From positions 1 through 29,366 of the forward strand of contig CAYPNM010000040.1 of the NCBI GenBank assembly GCA_964412105.1: a stretch of DNA of 29,366 bases, written 5' to 3'. This stretch comes from JAKAGZ01 sp964412105. GTDB taxonomy: Bacteria; Bacteroidota; Ignavibacteria; Ignavibacteriales; Ignavibacteriaceae. The notes beneath the pieces were generated by a model. That model was not told the DNA's origin. It did not search any database and saw only the letters and a list, made by a program, of their open reading frames with translations. The translations under genes and the position numbers were made by a program. Shown here piece after piece: positions 7,817 through 15,256 of the stretch. Position 1 is the first letter of the stretch. Every line of letters begins with the position of its first letter.

Positions 7817-8533
7817 ATGTTACAACAAAAGTACCCTCTCAACTGGCAGAAAAAAGATTTTTCAATAAAGATATTCTGTTCAATACCAAATATTGCTACC
7901 GGAATATTAATCCGCGCGGGTAAAGCTAGTTTTGTTGTTGATCCTGGTGACGGCATACTGCGTGACCTCAATAAAGAGATGGGGACAAAAAACCTGCTAA
8001 CAATTTCTGATGTATTTATTACACACGGTCATCACGATCACGTCGGCGGAGTCTGGGCGCTGTTAACATATCTGAGAGTAATGCACAAACGGACTCCCCT
8101 TTCTATATATTACCCGAAAGGATGCATTGAAATAGGAACTATTTATAATGCATTTATGAAAGTTTATGCAAACAGTCTGACATATAAAATTACCCTGAAA
8201 GAGATTAAAAATGACCGCAGCTTTAGGAGCAAAAATGTAGCAATAAAACCATTCCCGGTCATTCACAAAGAAATCCTTTCGGACGGTGTAACTAAACGTC
8301 AGGTACCGGCTATTGGTTACAAATTTACCTTTAAGGGCATGAAGATTTGTTATGGCGGAGATACCGCCTATTGTGAAGACCTTGTAAAAAATGCCAGGAA
8401 TTCTGATCTTGCTATAATTGAAGCTGGACACGGCGAAGATGAGCATGAGGATGATATGCATATGAGCAGGAGCGAAGCAAAATCAATCGGGGAAACAGCA
8501 AAAAAATATTTTTTGGTTCACGTTCCTGAGTAG
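7817..8533 (+). CDS. Metallo-beta-lactamase-fold hydrolase, RNase Z-like
   Basis: A 238-residue cytoplasmic protein with the MBL metal-binding signature THGHHDHVGG (69-78; H70, H72, D74, H75). Further ligand candidates are H150 (PVIH), D182 in YGGDT (179-183), H215 in HMSRSEA and H234 in LVHVP. The YGGDT and HMSRSEA motifs and the overall order resemble the RNase Z/ElaC branch. However, it is shorter than RNase Z (usually over 300 residues) and shows no obvious tRNA-binding exosite arm. Substrate unknown. It begins 23 nt after fur in the same direction and is probably cotranscribed, so it may be metal-responsive. The protein ends only four residues after the last metal-ligand His; I see no sign of a frameshift. 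Confidence 0.82.
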   Translation: MLQQKYPLNWQKKDFSIKIFCSIPNIATGILIRAGKASFVVDPGDGILRDLNKEMGTKNLLTISDVFITHGHHDHVGGVWALLTYLRVMHKRTPLSIYYPKGCIEIGTIYNAFMKVYANSLTYKITLKEIKNDRSFRSKNVAIKPFPVIHKEILSDGVTKRQVPAIGYKFTFKGMKICYGGDTAYCEDLVKNARNSDLAIIEAGHGEDEHEDDMHMSRSEAKSIGETAKKYFLVHVPE

Positions 8534-8540
8534 ATATAGT
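8513..8540 (+). promoter_or_regulatory. Possible promoter for the TolB-like/M28 pair
   Basis: TTGGTT (8513-8518), a 16-nt spacer and TATAGT (8535-8540) overlap the end of the preceding gene and lie 40 nt before the TolB-like ATG. It is a reasonable but unproven sigma-70-type match. Confidence 0.25.
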
Positions 8541-8579
8541 AACTCTAATAAATTTTTATTTAACTAATTTAAGGACTTT

Positions 8580-9647
8580 ATGAAAAAATTTATCCCGGTT
8601 TTTGTCTCCCTCTTGCTTATCATTTTTCTATTGGGTATTAGAATTTCAGCTCAAACATACGATTCTTCTAAAGATACATTAAGATTCCCTCAGGAGAAGC
8701 ATTTAAGAAATATCAGGATGCTGACACACGGGGGGGAAAATGCCGAAGCTTATCTTTCATGGGATGAAAAGAAACTAATTTATCAATCTAATAATGATAA
8801 TCTTCCTTGTGATCAGATTTTTACTATGAATATTGACGGAAACAATAAAAAAATGGTATCAACAGGTTTCGGAAAAACGACCTGTTCCTATTTTCTTCCT
8901 GGAGATACTGCAATAATTTATGCGTCTACACACCTGGCCGATAAAAATTGTCCTGCTCCGCCGGATATGTCAAGAGGTTATGTCTGGGAATTATACAAAA
9001 CATTTGATATTTTTTTAGCAAAACCGGATGGCTCAAAATTAAAAAGGCTCACAGATGCTTATGGATATGACGCTGAAGCGACAGTTTCTCCTAAAAAAGA
9101 CAAAATAATTTTTACCTCAACAAGAGACGGAGATCCGGAACTTTATACTATGAATCTGGACGGCACAAATCAAAAAAGATTGACTTTTCAAAAAGGCTAT
9201 GATGGCGGCGCGTTTTTCTCACAGGATGGTAAAAAAATTGTGTTCAGAGCAAGCCGCCCGGTAACAGAGCAGGAAAAGAAAGACTATGAAGAACTTGTTC
9301 AAAAGGGATATGTAAGACCAACAGCGCTCGAAATCTATACAATGAATGCCGATGGCAGCGATATGAAAAAGCTAACGAATTTTGGGAAGGCTAGTTTCGC
9401 TCCTTTCTTCTTCCCTGATGGGAAAAGAATAATCTTTTCATCTAATATTAATAGCAAAGACGGAAGGAATTTTGATCTTTATGTTATTAATAGTGATGGC
9501 AGCGGACTTGAACAAATTACTTTTAGCAATACATTCGATAGTTTTCCAATGTTTACCAGGGATGGGAAACATTTAATATTTGCTTCTAACAGGTTTGGCA
9601 GGCATCCGCACGAGACAAATATTTTCATTGCTGACTGGGTAGAATAA
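8580..9647 (+). CDS. Secreted TolB-like beta-propeller protein
   Basis: A 355-residue exported protein with a signal peptide (hydrophobic 5-20, likely cleavage after ISA-Q near residue 24). At least five PD40/WD40-like repeats follow, each with a 'P/S-D-G-K-x-I-x-F' strand and an 'IYTMNxDG' turn: around 60-92, 105-152, 168-200, 215-262 and 278-310, with a last one at 325-352. This is the TolB C-terminal propeller fold without the TolB N-terminal domain, so it is not TolB itself. Likely a periplasmic or outer-surface binding protein. A Shine-Dalgarno sequence AAGGA lies 4 nt before the ATG. An M28 peptidase gene follows 33 nt later, suggesting joint secretion and perhaps joint action on peptides. 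Confidence 0.85.
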   Translation: MKKFIPVFVSLLLIIFLLGIRISAQTYDSSKDTLRFPQEKHLRNIRMLTHGGENAEAYLSWDEKKLIYQSNNDNLPCDQIFTMNIDGNNKKMVSTGFGKTTCSYFLPGDTAIIYASTHLADKNCPAPPDMSRGYVWELYKTFDIFLAKPDGSKLKRLTDAYGYDAEATVSPKKDKIIFTSTRDGDPELYTMNLDGTNQKRLTFQKGYDGGAFFSQDGKKIVFRASRPVTEQEKKDYEELVQKGYVRPTALEIYTMNADGSDMKKLTNFGKASFAPFFFPDGKRIIFSSNINSKDGRNFDLYVINSDGSGLEQITFSNTFDSFPMFTRDGKHLIFASNRFGRHPHETNIFIADWVE

Positions 9648-9680
9648 TTTTTTTCAACTAACAATCTTTCGGGGGTACAG

Positions 9681-11483
9681 ATGAAACGTTCTTTCAGGAT
9701 ACTTTTAGCGGTTGTATTTTTTATTGCTTGTATTTCAGCATTTGCTCAAGAATCCTACTCGCCTGATATAACTGCAAAGGAAATCCAGCATAGTATTAAT
9801 TATCTCGCTTCAGATAAACTGGAAGGTAGATATACTGGATCGGAAGGTGAAAAGCTGGCTTATGAATTTATTACAGACGTTTATCAACAAGCCGGACTGG
9901 TTCCATTATTTGATGGCAGTTATATCCAGGCTTTCCCTTTTGTTGCCTCCTTAAAACTCACCGAAAACAATTCACTGACATTTGAACTGAATAATTACGA
10001 ATTAAAACCAAAGCTTCAATTGCAATATGTTACTTCGCCAATTTCGGGAACAGCAAATATCAATAGTGGCCTGGTATTCGTTGGCTATGGAATCTCAGCT
10101 CCGGACCTTAAATATGATGATTATGCAGGTATAGACGTAAAGGGCAAAACTGTTGTAATCCTGAGATACAATCCTGAGGGAGATAATCCGCATTCAGAAT
10201 TTAATAAATATTCACAGTATCGGTACAAAGCAAAAGTAGCAAAAGAAAAAGGTGCGGCCGGAATAATATTCGTAACCGGGTATTATCCAAAGGATAATGT
10301 TGATAAACTTATGAATCTTACTTATGATGGAGCAGCGGGTCTGGATTCGATCGCAATTGTTCAGGTAAAAAGGAATATCGTAAGTGACTTATTTAAATCT
10401 GAAAATATAAATCTTGAAGATTATCAGAAAAAAATTAACGATACAAAACAGCCCGCTTCTTTTATCTTTAAAAATGTTAAGGTTAAACTTAATACTGGAG
10501 TTAAAGAAATTATGGGGCAGGGACACAACATTGCTGGATATATTGAAGGAAGCGATCCGGATTTAAAATATCACTACCTTGTTATAGGAGCACACTATGA
10601 TCACTGGGGCTGGGGCGGTTCTGGTTCACTCTATAGAGGTTCTGAACCCAAAATTCATCATGGCGCTGATGATAATGCATCAGGAACTGCAGCCGTCATG
10701 GAACTTGCAGAAAAATTTGAAAGTATCAAGGATCAATTAAAAAGAAGCATAATATTTATGGCTTTTTCAGGGGAAGAGCTTGGCTTGCTTGGTTCTAGCT
10801 ATTTTACAGAACACTCCCCTGTTCCAATGGATAAGATTGATGCCATGATAAATCTTGACATGGTTGGTAGACTTAATACTGATAAAGACCTAATTGTCTA
10901 CGGAACCGGAACTTCTTCAAACTGGAAAGAAATTTTAAACGAATTTAATAAAAACTATAGTTTTAAGTTAACTTTTCATGATGAAGGATATGGCCCAAGT
11001 GATCAGTCTTCATTTTATGCAAAAAATATTCCAGTTCTCTTTTTCTTTACCGGTACTCATCCCGATTACCACAGACCAACTGATACATCAGATAAAATAA
11101 ATTCAGCAGGTGAAGTGTCTGTTACAAAATATGTTTACCAGGTTGCTGAATCAATCGATGAAAACCCCCAGAAGCCGAATTATATAAATGTGCCTAGAAA
11201 GGAAGGCGGGCGAATGGCCTTCAGAGTTTATGTTGGTACCATTCCCGATTATGCTTCACAGGTTGACGGGCTGAAACTAACTGGTGTAAGTGAAGGCGGT
11301 CCGGCACAGAAAGCAGGTCTGCAAGGGGGAGATATTATAATAGAATTTGGTGGAAAGAAAATTTCAAATATTTATGATTATACATACGCTCTTGGAGATT
11401 TTAGCCCTGGAGATATAGTTGATGTTGTCGTTTTAAGAAACGGTGAGAAACATACTTTTAAAGTGGAGTTGGGAGCGAGATAA
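9681..11483 (+). CDS. Secreted M28 metallopeptidase with PA and PDZ domains
   Basis: A 600-residue exported zinc aminopeptidase or carboxypeptidase of family M28. The signal peptide ends near AFAQ (20-23). A protease-associated (PA) domain occupies about 115-260. The peptidase core holds all expected metal and catalytic residues: H305 in GAHYDH, D330 in GADDNASG, E365/E366 in SGEE, D393 in NLDM and H464 in YHRPTD. It binds two zinc ions in known relatives. A C-terminal PDZ domain (about 515-597, with 'GGPAQKAGLQGGDIIIEFGG') likely binds peptide termini or a partner. It probably digests extracellular peptides in concert with the TolB-like protein encoded 33 nt upstream. Confidence 0.93.
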   Translation: MKRSFRILLAVVFFIACISAFAQESYSPDITAKEIQHSINYLASDKLEGRYTGSEGEKLAYEFITDVYQQAGLVPLFDGSYIQAFPFVASLKLTENNSLTFELNNYELKPKLQLQYVTSPISGTANINSGLVFVGYGISAPDLKYDDYAGIDVKGKTVVILRYNPEGDNPHSEFNKYSQYRYKAKVAKEKGAAGIIFVTGYYPKDNVDKLMNLTYDGAAGLDSIAIVQVKRNIVSDLFKSENINLEDYQKKINDTKQPASFIFKNVKVKLNTGVKEIMGQGHNIAGYIEGSDPDLKYHYLVIGAHYDHWGWGGSGSLYRGSEPKIHHGADDNASGTAAVMELAEKFESIKDQLKRSIIFMAFSGEELGLLGSSYFTEHSPVPMDKIDAMINLDMVGRLNTDKDLIVYGTGTSSNWKEILNEFNKNYSFKLTFHDEGYGPSDQSSFYAKNIPVLFFFTGTHPDYHRPTDTSDKINSAGEVSVTKYVYQVAESIDENPQKPNYINVPRKEGGRMAFRVYVGTIPDYASQVDGLKLTGVSEGGPAQKAGLQGGDIIIEFGGKKISNIYDYTYALGDFSPGDIVDVVVLRNGEKHTFKVELGAR

Positions 11484-11563
11484 AAATGTGCTTATAACTT
11501 CTTAATTACAAATTTGAAGTGATGCACTTTCGATAGTGTTTGCTTTTTTATTTTAGTAATTAT

Positions 11564-11597
11564 AGGGCGGTTATGATATTAAATTTTATACCGCCCT
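11564..11597 (+). terminator. GC-rich hairpin just before yjbQ
   Basis: AGGGCGGT (11564-11571) pairs perfectly with ACCGCCCT (11590-11597) across an 18-nt AT loop. It is by far the most GC-rich short stretch of this spacer. It lies 80 nt after the M28 stop and 9 nt before the likely yjbQ ATG. Only TTT follows, so termination would be weak; it could instead shape translation of yjbQ. Confidence 0.4.
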
Positions 11598-11606
11598 TTG
11601 AATATA

Positions 11607-12029
11607 ATGAGCTACTTTCAAAGGGAATTATCATTAAAAGAAAAACCTCGGGGATTTCATTTAATTACAAATGAAATTATTTCAGCCATCCCCGAATTAA
11701 AAAAAATAAAAGCGGGAATTCTTCACATCTTTATCAGACATACATCAGCTTCATTGACTATTAATGAAAATTATGACCCTGATGTCAGGAGAGATTTTGA
11801 ATCACATTTTAATGAACTCGTTAAAGAGAACGAACCTTATTATGTACATACTATCGAAGGCCCCGATGATATGCCCGCTCACTTAAAAGCATCTATCCTC
11901 GGGAATAATCTTTCAATTCCCATTACTAACGGAGCTTTAAATCTTGGCACATGGCAGGGAATTTACCTTTGCGAACACAGAAACCGCGGAGGAAGTAGAA
12001 AATTAATACTGACAATCTCAGGTGAATAA
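11607..12029 (+). CDS. yjbQ: YjbQ/UPF0047 family protein
   Basis: A 140-residue cytoplasmic protein of the YjbQ family, some members of which are described as having weak, secondary thiamine-phosphate synthase activity; the true role is unsettled. Family hallmarks are GFHLIT near the start, the HTSASLTINEN segment, HLKASILG, and the C-terminal LGTWQGIYLCEHR. I chose ATG at 11607, which gives the usual short MSYFQ-type N-terminus. A TTG at 11598 would add three residues but sits right at the base of the hairpin at 11564-11597. No Shine-Dalgarno sequence is visible. The gene stands alone, converging on the ferredoxin gene. Confidence 0.9.
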   Translation: MSYFQRELSLKEKPRGFHLITNEIISAIPELKKIKAGILHIFIRHTSASLTINENYDPDVRRDFESHFNELVKENEPYYVHTIEGPDDMPAHLKASILGNNLSIPITNGALNLGTWQGIYLCEHRNRGGSRKLILTISGE

Positions 12030-12060
12030 TTTTCAATTTAATTATTAACTACTGAAAATT
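12028..12060. terminator. Shared hairpin between convergent genes
   Basis: AATTTTCA (12028-12035) and TGAAAATT (12053-12060) form a perfect 8-bp stem with a 17-nt loop in the 41-nt gap between yjbQ and the ferredoxin gene. The left arm overlaps the yjbQ stop codon. Its position suits a two-way terminator, but the stem is AT-rich and lacks a clear U run. Confidence 0.35.
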
Positions 12061-12070
12061 TCCCATAATA

Positions 12071-12421
12071 TCAGGGCTTATAACCCCATTTTTCCTTATT
12101 TGCCGTAACTTCCTCTGGAGTGGGAATCGGGTCATCCGGGTTTCTAACGGGCACAATTCTTTCCTTCCCGACAATCCTCGCGTTTAATGCAATATCATCA
12201 CTAAATATGTCCGGAACAAGATCTTCTTCAAAAATCGCTTCCCAAGGACATTCTGGAACACACGCATTACAATCAATACATTCATCGGGATCAATCAAAA
12301 GCATTGCCTTCGGAATTGTTTCATCATTACCCGTATATTCATAAATACAGTCAACGGGACAAACCTGTGTACACGCAATGTCTTTACAATCGAGACACAG
12401 CTTGGTAATTACGTAAGCCAT
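12071..12421 (-). CDS. fdxA: Seven-iron ferredoxin ([3Fe-4S][4Fe-4S])
   Basis: A 116-residue electron carrier closely matching the Azotobacter FdI type. Cysteines 9, 12, 17, 21 and 25 and then 48, 51, 54 and 58 (CIDCNACVPECP) reproduce the spacing of that family. By analogy, C9, C17 and C58 hold the 3Fe cluster, C21, C48, C51 and C54 hold the 4Fe cluster, and C12 and C25 are free. The C-terminal 'F.DD..LNA...' extension is also shared. It is slightly longer than the Azotobacter protein (about 106 residues). A clear Shine-Dalgarno sequence AAAGGAGA lies 5-6 nt before the ATG. It is transcribed alone, divergently from the phosphatase-kinase pair. Confidence 0.93.
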   Translation of the reverse strand: MAYVITKLCLDCKDIACTQVCPVDCIYEYTGNDETIPKAMLLIDPDECIDCNACVPECPWEAIFEEDLVPDIFSDDIALNARIVGKERIVPVRNPDDPIPTPEEVTANKEKWGYKP

Positions 12422-12471
12422 AAATCTCTCCTTTGTATTCGGAATTTTTAATTTCTGTCTTAGGCTTTCGG

Positions 12472-12500
12472 AATTTATAGTAAATATAATAACGAGTCAA
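12472..12500 (-). promoter_or_regulatory. Candidate ferredoxin promoter
   Basis: On the minus strand TTGACT (12495-12500) is followed after 17 nt by TAAATT (12472-12477); a 15-nt spacer gives the better hexamer TATAAA. The predicted leader is about 45 nt and contains the AAAGGAGA ribosome site. Confidence 0.3.
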
Positions 12501-12629
12501 CTGCTGAATAAATCCTTTTACAGACGATAGTAAATGCTCATTATCTCCAGAGTTTTTAATAATTTTCGTAAATTTATAATATATTTATAAAATTATCGGA
12601 TAAGTTATATATAATATGGAAGTTACTTT

Positions 12630-13115
12630 ATGTACAATAAGAAAGTTTTATTTGTATGCCTTGGAAATATATGTAGATCACCTGCCGCCGAAGCTATCCT
12701 AAAAAAATATCTGAATGACGATAATCTTCGGGATAATATTTATGTTGATTCAGCCGGAACAGCAGGATACCATGTCGGTGAACCTCCTGATCCACGAATG
12801 ATAGGATATGCTGCTAAACGCGGATTTATCGTTGATCATATTACAAGGAAGTTCAATCCGGCAAAAGATTTTACAAAATTCGATTATATAATCACAATGG
12901 ACAACGAAATCTTTAATGATGTAAAATCTCATGATAACCTGAATAAATTTTCTCATAAATTGTTCAGGATGGTTGATTTTTGCAATAATATTAAAATCGA
13001 TCAGGTGCCTGATCCATATTATGAAGGTGAGGAAGGCTTTAACAGCGTGCTCGATATTCTTGAAGATGGATGCAAAGGCATTATTGAAAAATTGAAGAAT
13101 GAAAATCACTTATGA
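12630..13115 (+). CDS. Low-molecular-weight protein tyrosine phosphatase family
   Basis: A 161-residue phosphatase with the LMW-PTP P-loop CLGNICRSP (10-18; nucleophile C10, R16) and the general acid D128 in PDPYY (127-131). Members of this fold act on phosphotyrosine, phosphoarginine or sugar phosphates. The gene overlaps the next, a fructosamine-kinase homologue, by 17 nt. Some LMW-PTP homologues are known to dephosphorylate ribulosamine 5-phosphates on proteins, making substrate for such kinases. That makes a deglycation role more likely here than signalling, though this is inference. It starts with a Met two residues before the KKVLFVC strand. No strong Shine-Dalgarno sequence is seen. 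Confidence 0.93.
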   Translation: MYNKKVLFVCLGNICRSPAAEAILKKYLNDDNLRDNIYVDSAGTAGYHVGEPPDPRMIGYAAKRGFIVDHITRKFNPAKDFTKFDYIITMDNEIFNDVKSHDNLNKFSHKLFRMVDFCNNIKIDQVPDPYYEGEEGFNSVLDILEDGCKGIIEKLKNENHL

Positions 13116-13974
13116 ACTAAAGAAAAAAATTGAAGAAGTAATAGGAACTGAGATTATCGCGATCAATTCAGTTTCCGGTGGATGCATCAGCAATGCCTGC
13201 AGGCTGGATACAAAAACCGGTCTAAATTACTTCCTCAAATATAATGATCACACTTCAAATGATATGTTTCTGAAAGAAGCTAACGGACTAAAAGAACTTG
13301 CAAAAACAGGGACAATCAGAGTACCGCAGGTTATCTTAGCTGAAAGAACATATATACTTCTTGAATATGTTGAGAGCAATCGACCGACCAAAAACTTCTT
13401 TGAGGAATTCGGCAGAAAATTTGCCGAAATGCACAAATACAATTCCGGTACTTTCGGATTTTTTGAGGACAATTATATTGGCTCAACAGATCAGAAAAAC
13501 ATAGCATCTGAAATAGAAAAAACGAATTGGATTGAATTTTATTGGAATAAAAGGATTCTATTTCAATATAAACTTGCTGAAAAAAATGGCTATGCAGCAT
13601 CAGAATTAAAACTAGGTTTCAAAGAGCTTGAAGCTAAAATCTCTGAAATTTTATCCGGAAGTGAAGAGGCACCTTCGTTGCTTCACGGAGACCTGTGGGG
13701 TGGAAATTATATGTCGGACGAAAATGGAAACGCATGCCTGATCGATCCCGCTGTTTATTACGGCCATCGGGAAGCAGATCTTGCCATGACTAAATTGTTT
13801 GGAGGTTTTGATTGGCAGTTTTATTCTTCCTATAATGAAGCATTCCCGCTGAAAGATGGATCACAGTATCGCGAAAATATTTATAAACTCTACCACGTCT
13901 TAAACCATCTGAATTTATTTGGAAGGGGTTATTACTCGCAAGCTGTTTCTCTGATTAAAAGTTATTTTTCGTAA
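13099..13974 (+). CDS. Fructosamine/ribulosamine 3-kinase family protein
   Basis: A 291-residue kinase of the fructosamine-3-kinase family. These enzymes phosphorylate ketoamine adducts on lysine, which then fall off, repairing glycated protein. Visible features: a P-loop SGGCIS (26-31) with the family's conserved Cys (C29), the ATP-binding lysine in FLKY (K47), E60 in FLKEANGL, a catalytic HGDLWGGN (196-203, D198) and the metal-binding IDPAVYYGHREADLAM (215-230, D216). Bacterial homologues mostly prefer ribulosamines or erythrulosamines. It overlaps the phosphatase gene by 17 nt, so translation is coupled. A strong stem-loop begins at its stop codon. Confidence 0.93.
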   Translation: MKITYELKKKIEEVIGTEIIAINSVSGGCISNACRLDTKTGLNYFLKYNDHTSNDMFLKEANGLKELAKTGTIRVPQVILAERTYILLEYVESNRPTKNFFEEFGRKFAEMHKYNSGTFGFFEDNYIGSTDQKNIASEIEKTNWIEFYWNKRILFQYKLAEKNGYAASELKLGFKELEAKISEILSGSEEAPSLLHGDLWGGNYMSDENGNACLIDPAVYYGHREADLAMTKLFGGFDWQFYSSYNEAFPLKDGSQYRENIYKLYHVLNHLNLFGRGYYSQAVSLIKSYFS

Positions 13975-14001
13975 AACAGGTTATAAACCTGTTCTACGAA
14001 A
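13967..14001. terminator. Long palindromic hairpin between convergent genes
   Basis: TTTCGTA (13967-13973) pairs with TACGAAA (13995-14001), and AACAGGTT (13975-13982) with AACCTGTT (13986-13993), with one A/C mismatch and a 3-nt ATA loop: 15 pairs in all. It includes the TAA of the kinase gene and faces the end of the FKBP gene. It should stop transcription from both sides. Its near-perfect symmetry also fits a REP-like dispersed palindrome. Confidence 0.6.
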
Positions 14002-14018
14002 GAATCAGATTTTATTTT

Positions 14019-14885
14019 TCATCTAACTGGTGGCTGATTTGTTTTTGGAGGCTTTGCCACATATAAAATTTCAATGTCAAATATCAGAGTTGAATTAGGA
14101 GGAATAACACTATTACCTTTACTCCCGTATGCAAGATCAGGAGGAATTACAAACTCTGCCCTTTCCCCTTTAGTCATCATTCCGATGGCTTCACTAAATC
14201 CCTTGATAAAGCCTTGTTCTTTGTATGGAAATACCAAAGGTTCCCCTCTCTCCACCGAACTGTCGAACTTCTTGCCGTTCTGAAGAAATACTGAATAATG
14301 TAATGTCACAACATCACCGGAGTCAATTGCAATGTTGTTCCCCGGAGCAACAACAATATATTTAATCCCATTACTTAATGTTTTGTACTTAGTTGTATCA
14401 ACATCCCATTTTTTTATGACTATTGCATCTTTAACTTCAACAAGCTGAACCTGAAATTTTAAATCTGCGTTTGGTGGAATGACAGGCGGGAGACCTTTTT
14501 CACCATAAGCTAATTTTGAAGGAATAACAATTGTCCTGAAGCCGCCTTCCTTCATTCCTTCTATTCCCGCATCAAGTCCGTTGATAAATGAATTTTTCCT
14601 GAGCACAAACTTCATTGGTGTATGAGTTTGATTCGTACCTCCTATAAAGCTTGTAACTCTTGTTGAATCTTTTGTCCAATCTTTGAATAAATTTGTAGTA
14701 TCCCTGATAATCCACCCTGAGAAATTTATCTGAACAAGATCGCCGTTTTTTGCTTCTCTTCCTGTTCCAAGAGAATCATCCATAAACTCGAGACCAGAAT
14801 CTTTCTTTATCACTTGGCCCGTGTGTTGTTGTGAACACGCGGGAATAAATAACAACAATACCAGTAATGCTGAGAATAATTTCAT
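14019..14885 (-). CDS. Tandem-domain FKBP-type peptidyl-prolyl isomerase lipoprotein
   Basis: A 288-residue prolyl isomerase and chaperone anchored in the cell envelope. The lipobox is FIPAC with Cys17 as the lipidation site. Two FKBP domains follow. The first is about 30-152, with FINGLDAGIEGM (100-111), IPSKLAYGEKG (121-131) and IPPNADLKFQVQL. The second is about 170-276, with FIKGFSEAIGMM (226-237), IPPDLAYGSKG (247-257) and IPPNSTLIFDIEI. Both keep the aromatic and Ile/Tyr pocket residues, so both may be active. The first has an insertion (about 62-95) between its early strands. The tail is proline-rich. An AAGGGA ribosome site lies before the ATG. Single gene. Confidence 0.93.
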   Translation of the reverse strand: MKLFSALLVLLLFIPACSQQHTGQVIKKDSGLEFMDDSLGTGREAKNGDLVQINFSGWIIRDTTNLFKDWTKDSTRVTSFIGGTNQTHTPMKFVLRKNSFINGLDAGIEGMKEGGFRTIVIPSKLAYGEKGLPPVIPPNADLKFQVQLVEVKDAIVIKKWDVDTTKYKTLSNGIKYIVVAPGNNIAIDSGDVVTLHYSVFLQNGKKFDSSVERGEPLVFPYKEQGFIKGFSEAIGMMTKGERAEFVIPPDLAYGSKGNSVIPPNSTLIFDIEILYVAKPPKTNQPPVR

Positions 14886-15256
14886 TTTGCTTCCCTTAGA
14901 TTTTTATCGGCACAAATATATCCATTTGAATAACAATTATGAAATGTACGATTTGAAAAGCAAGTTATCGAATATGACCTATCATTTAAACTGCTGGTCT
15001 TATCGGAACAAGCAATCTCTTTAGTTGTTCTTTTTTACTTTTAACGTTTAATATTTCACATTTGCACTTGCCTCTTTCCAAAGTAATTACCATATTAAAA
15101 TAGTATAAAGCAAATATGCGTTTCTTGCTTATATCCGACACCGTACGGAAATCTTGCTCGCTGCTCTAAAATCCTAAAAATAAATCTAACACTTAAGTAG
15201 ATGCTTTGCGCTCTGTTTTTATTAATTCAATCTTTAACTAAAATAAGGAGCTATAA
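14886..15256. other. 371-nt divergent spacer
   Basis: This stretch between the FKBP gene and the cupredoxin lipoprotein gene contains no credible coding frame. I see a weak hairpin (AAGCAA 15108-15113 with TTGCTT 15125-15130), a CCGTACGG palindrome near 15148, and AAGGAG at 15245-15250 serving the next gene. No -35/-10 pair stands out in either direction, and nothing else is recognised. Confidence 0.6.

Noticed and set aside
8063..8461. 132-codon minus-strand frame opposite the MBL-fold gene
   Set aside because: The plus strand encodes an intact metal-binding signature; the antisense product has no recognisable feature or start signal.
8580..9647. TolB of the Tol-Pal system
   Set aside because: Propeller repeats are present, but the TolB N-terminal domain and neighbouring tol-pal genes are absent.
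12750..13109. 119-codon minus-strand frame opposite the LMW phosphatase gene
   Set aside because: Lies wholly within a gene with clear catalytic motifs; its translation is Phe/Ile-rich without domain features, typical of an antisense shadow.
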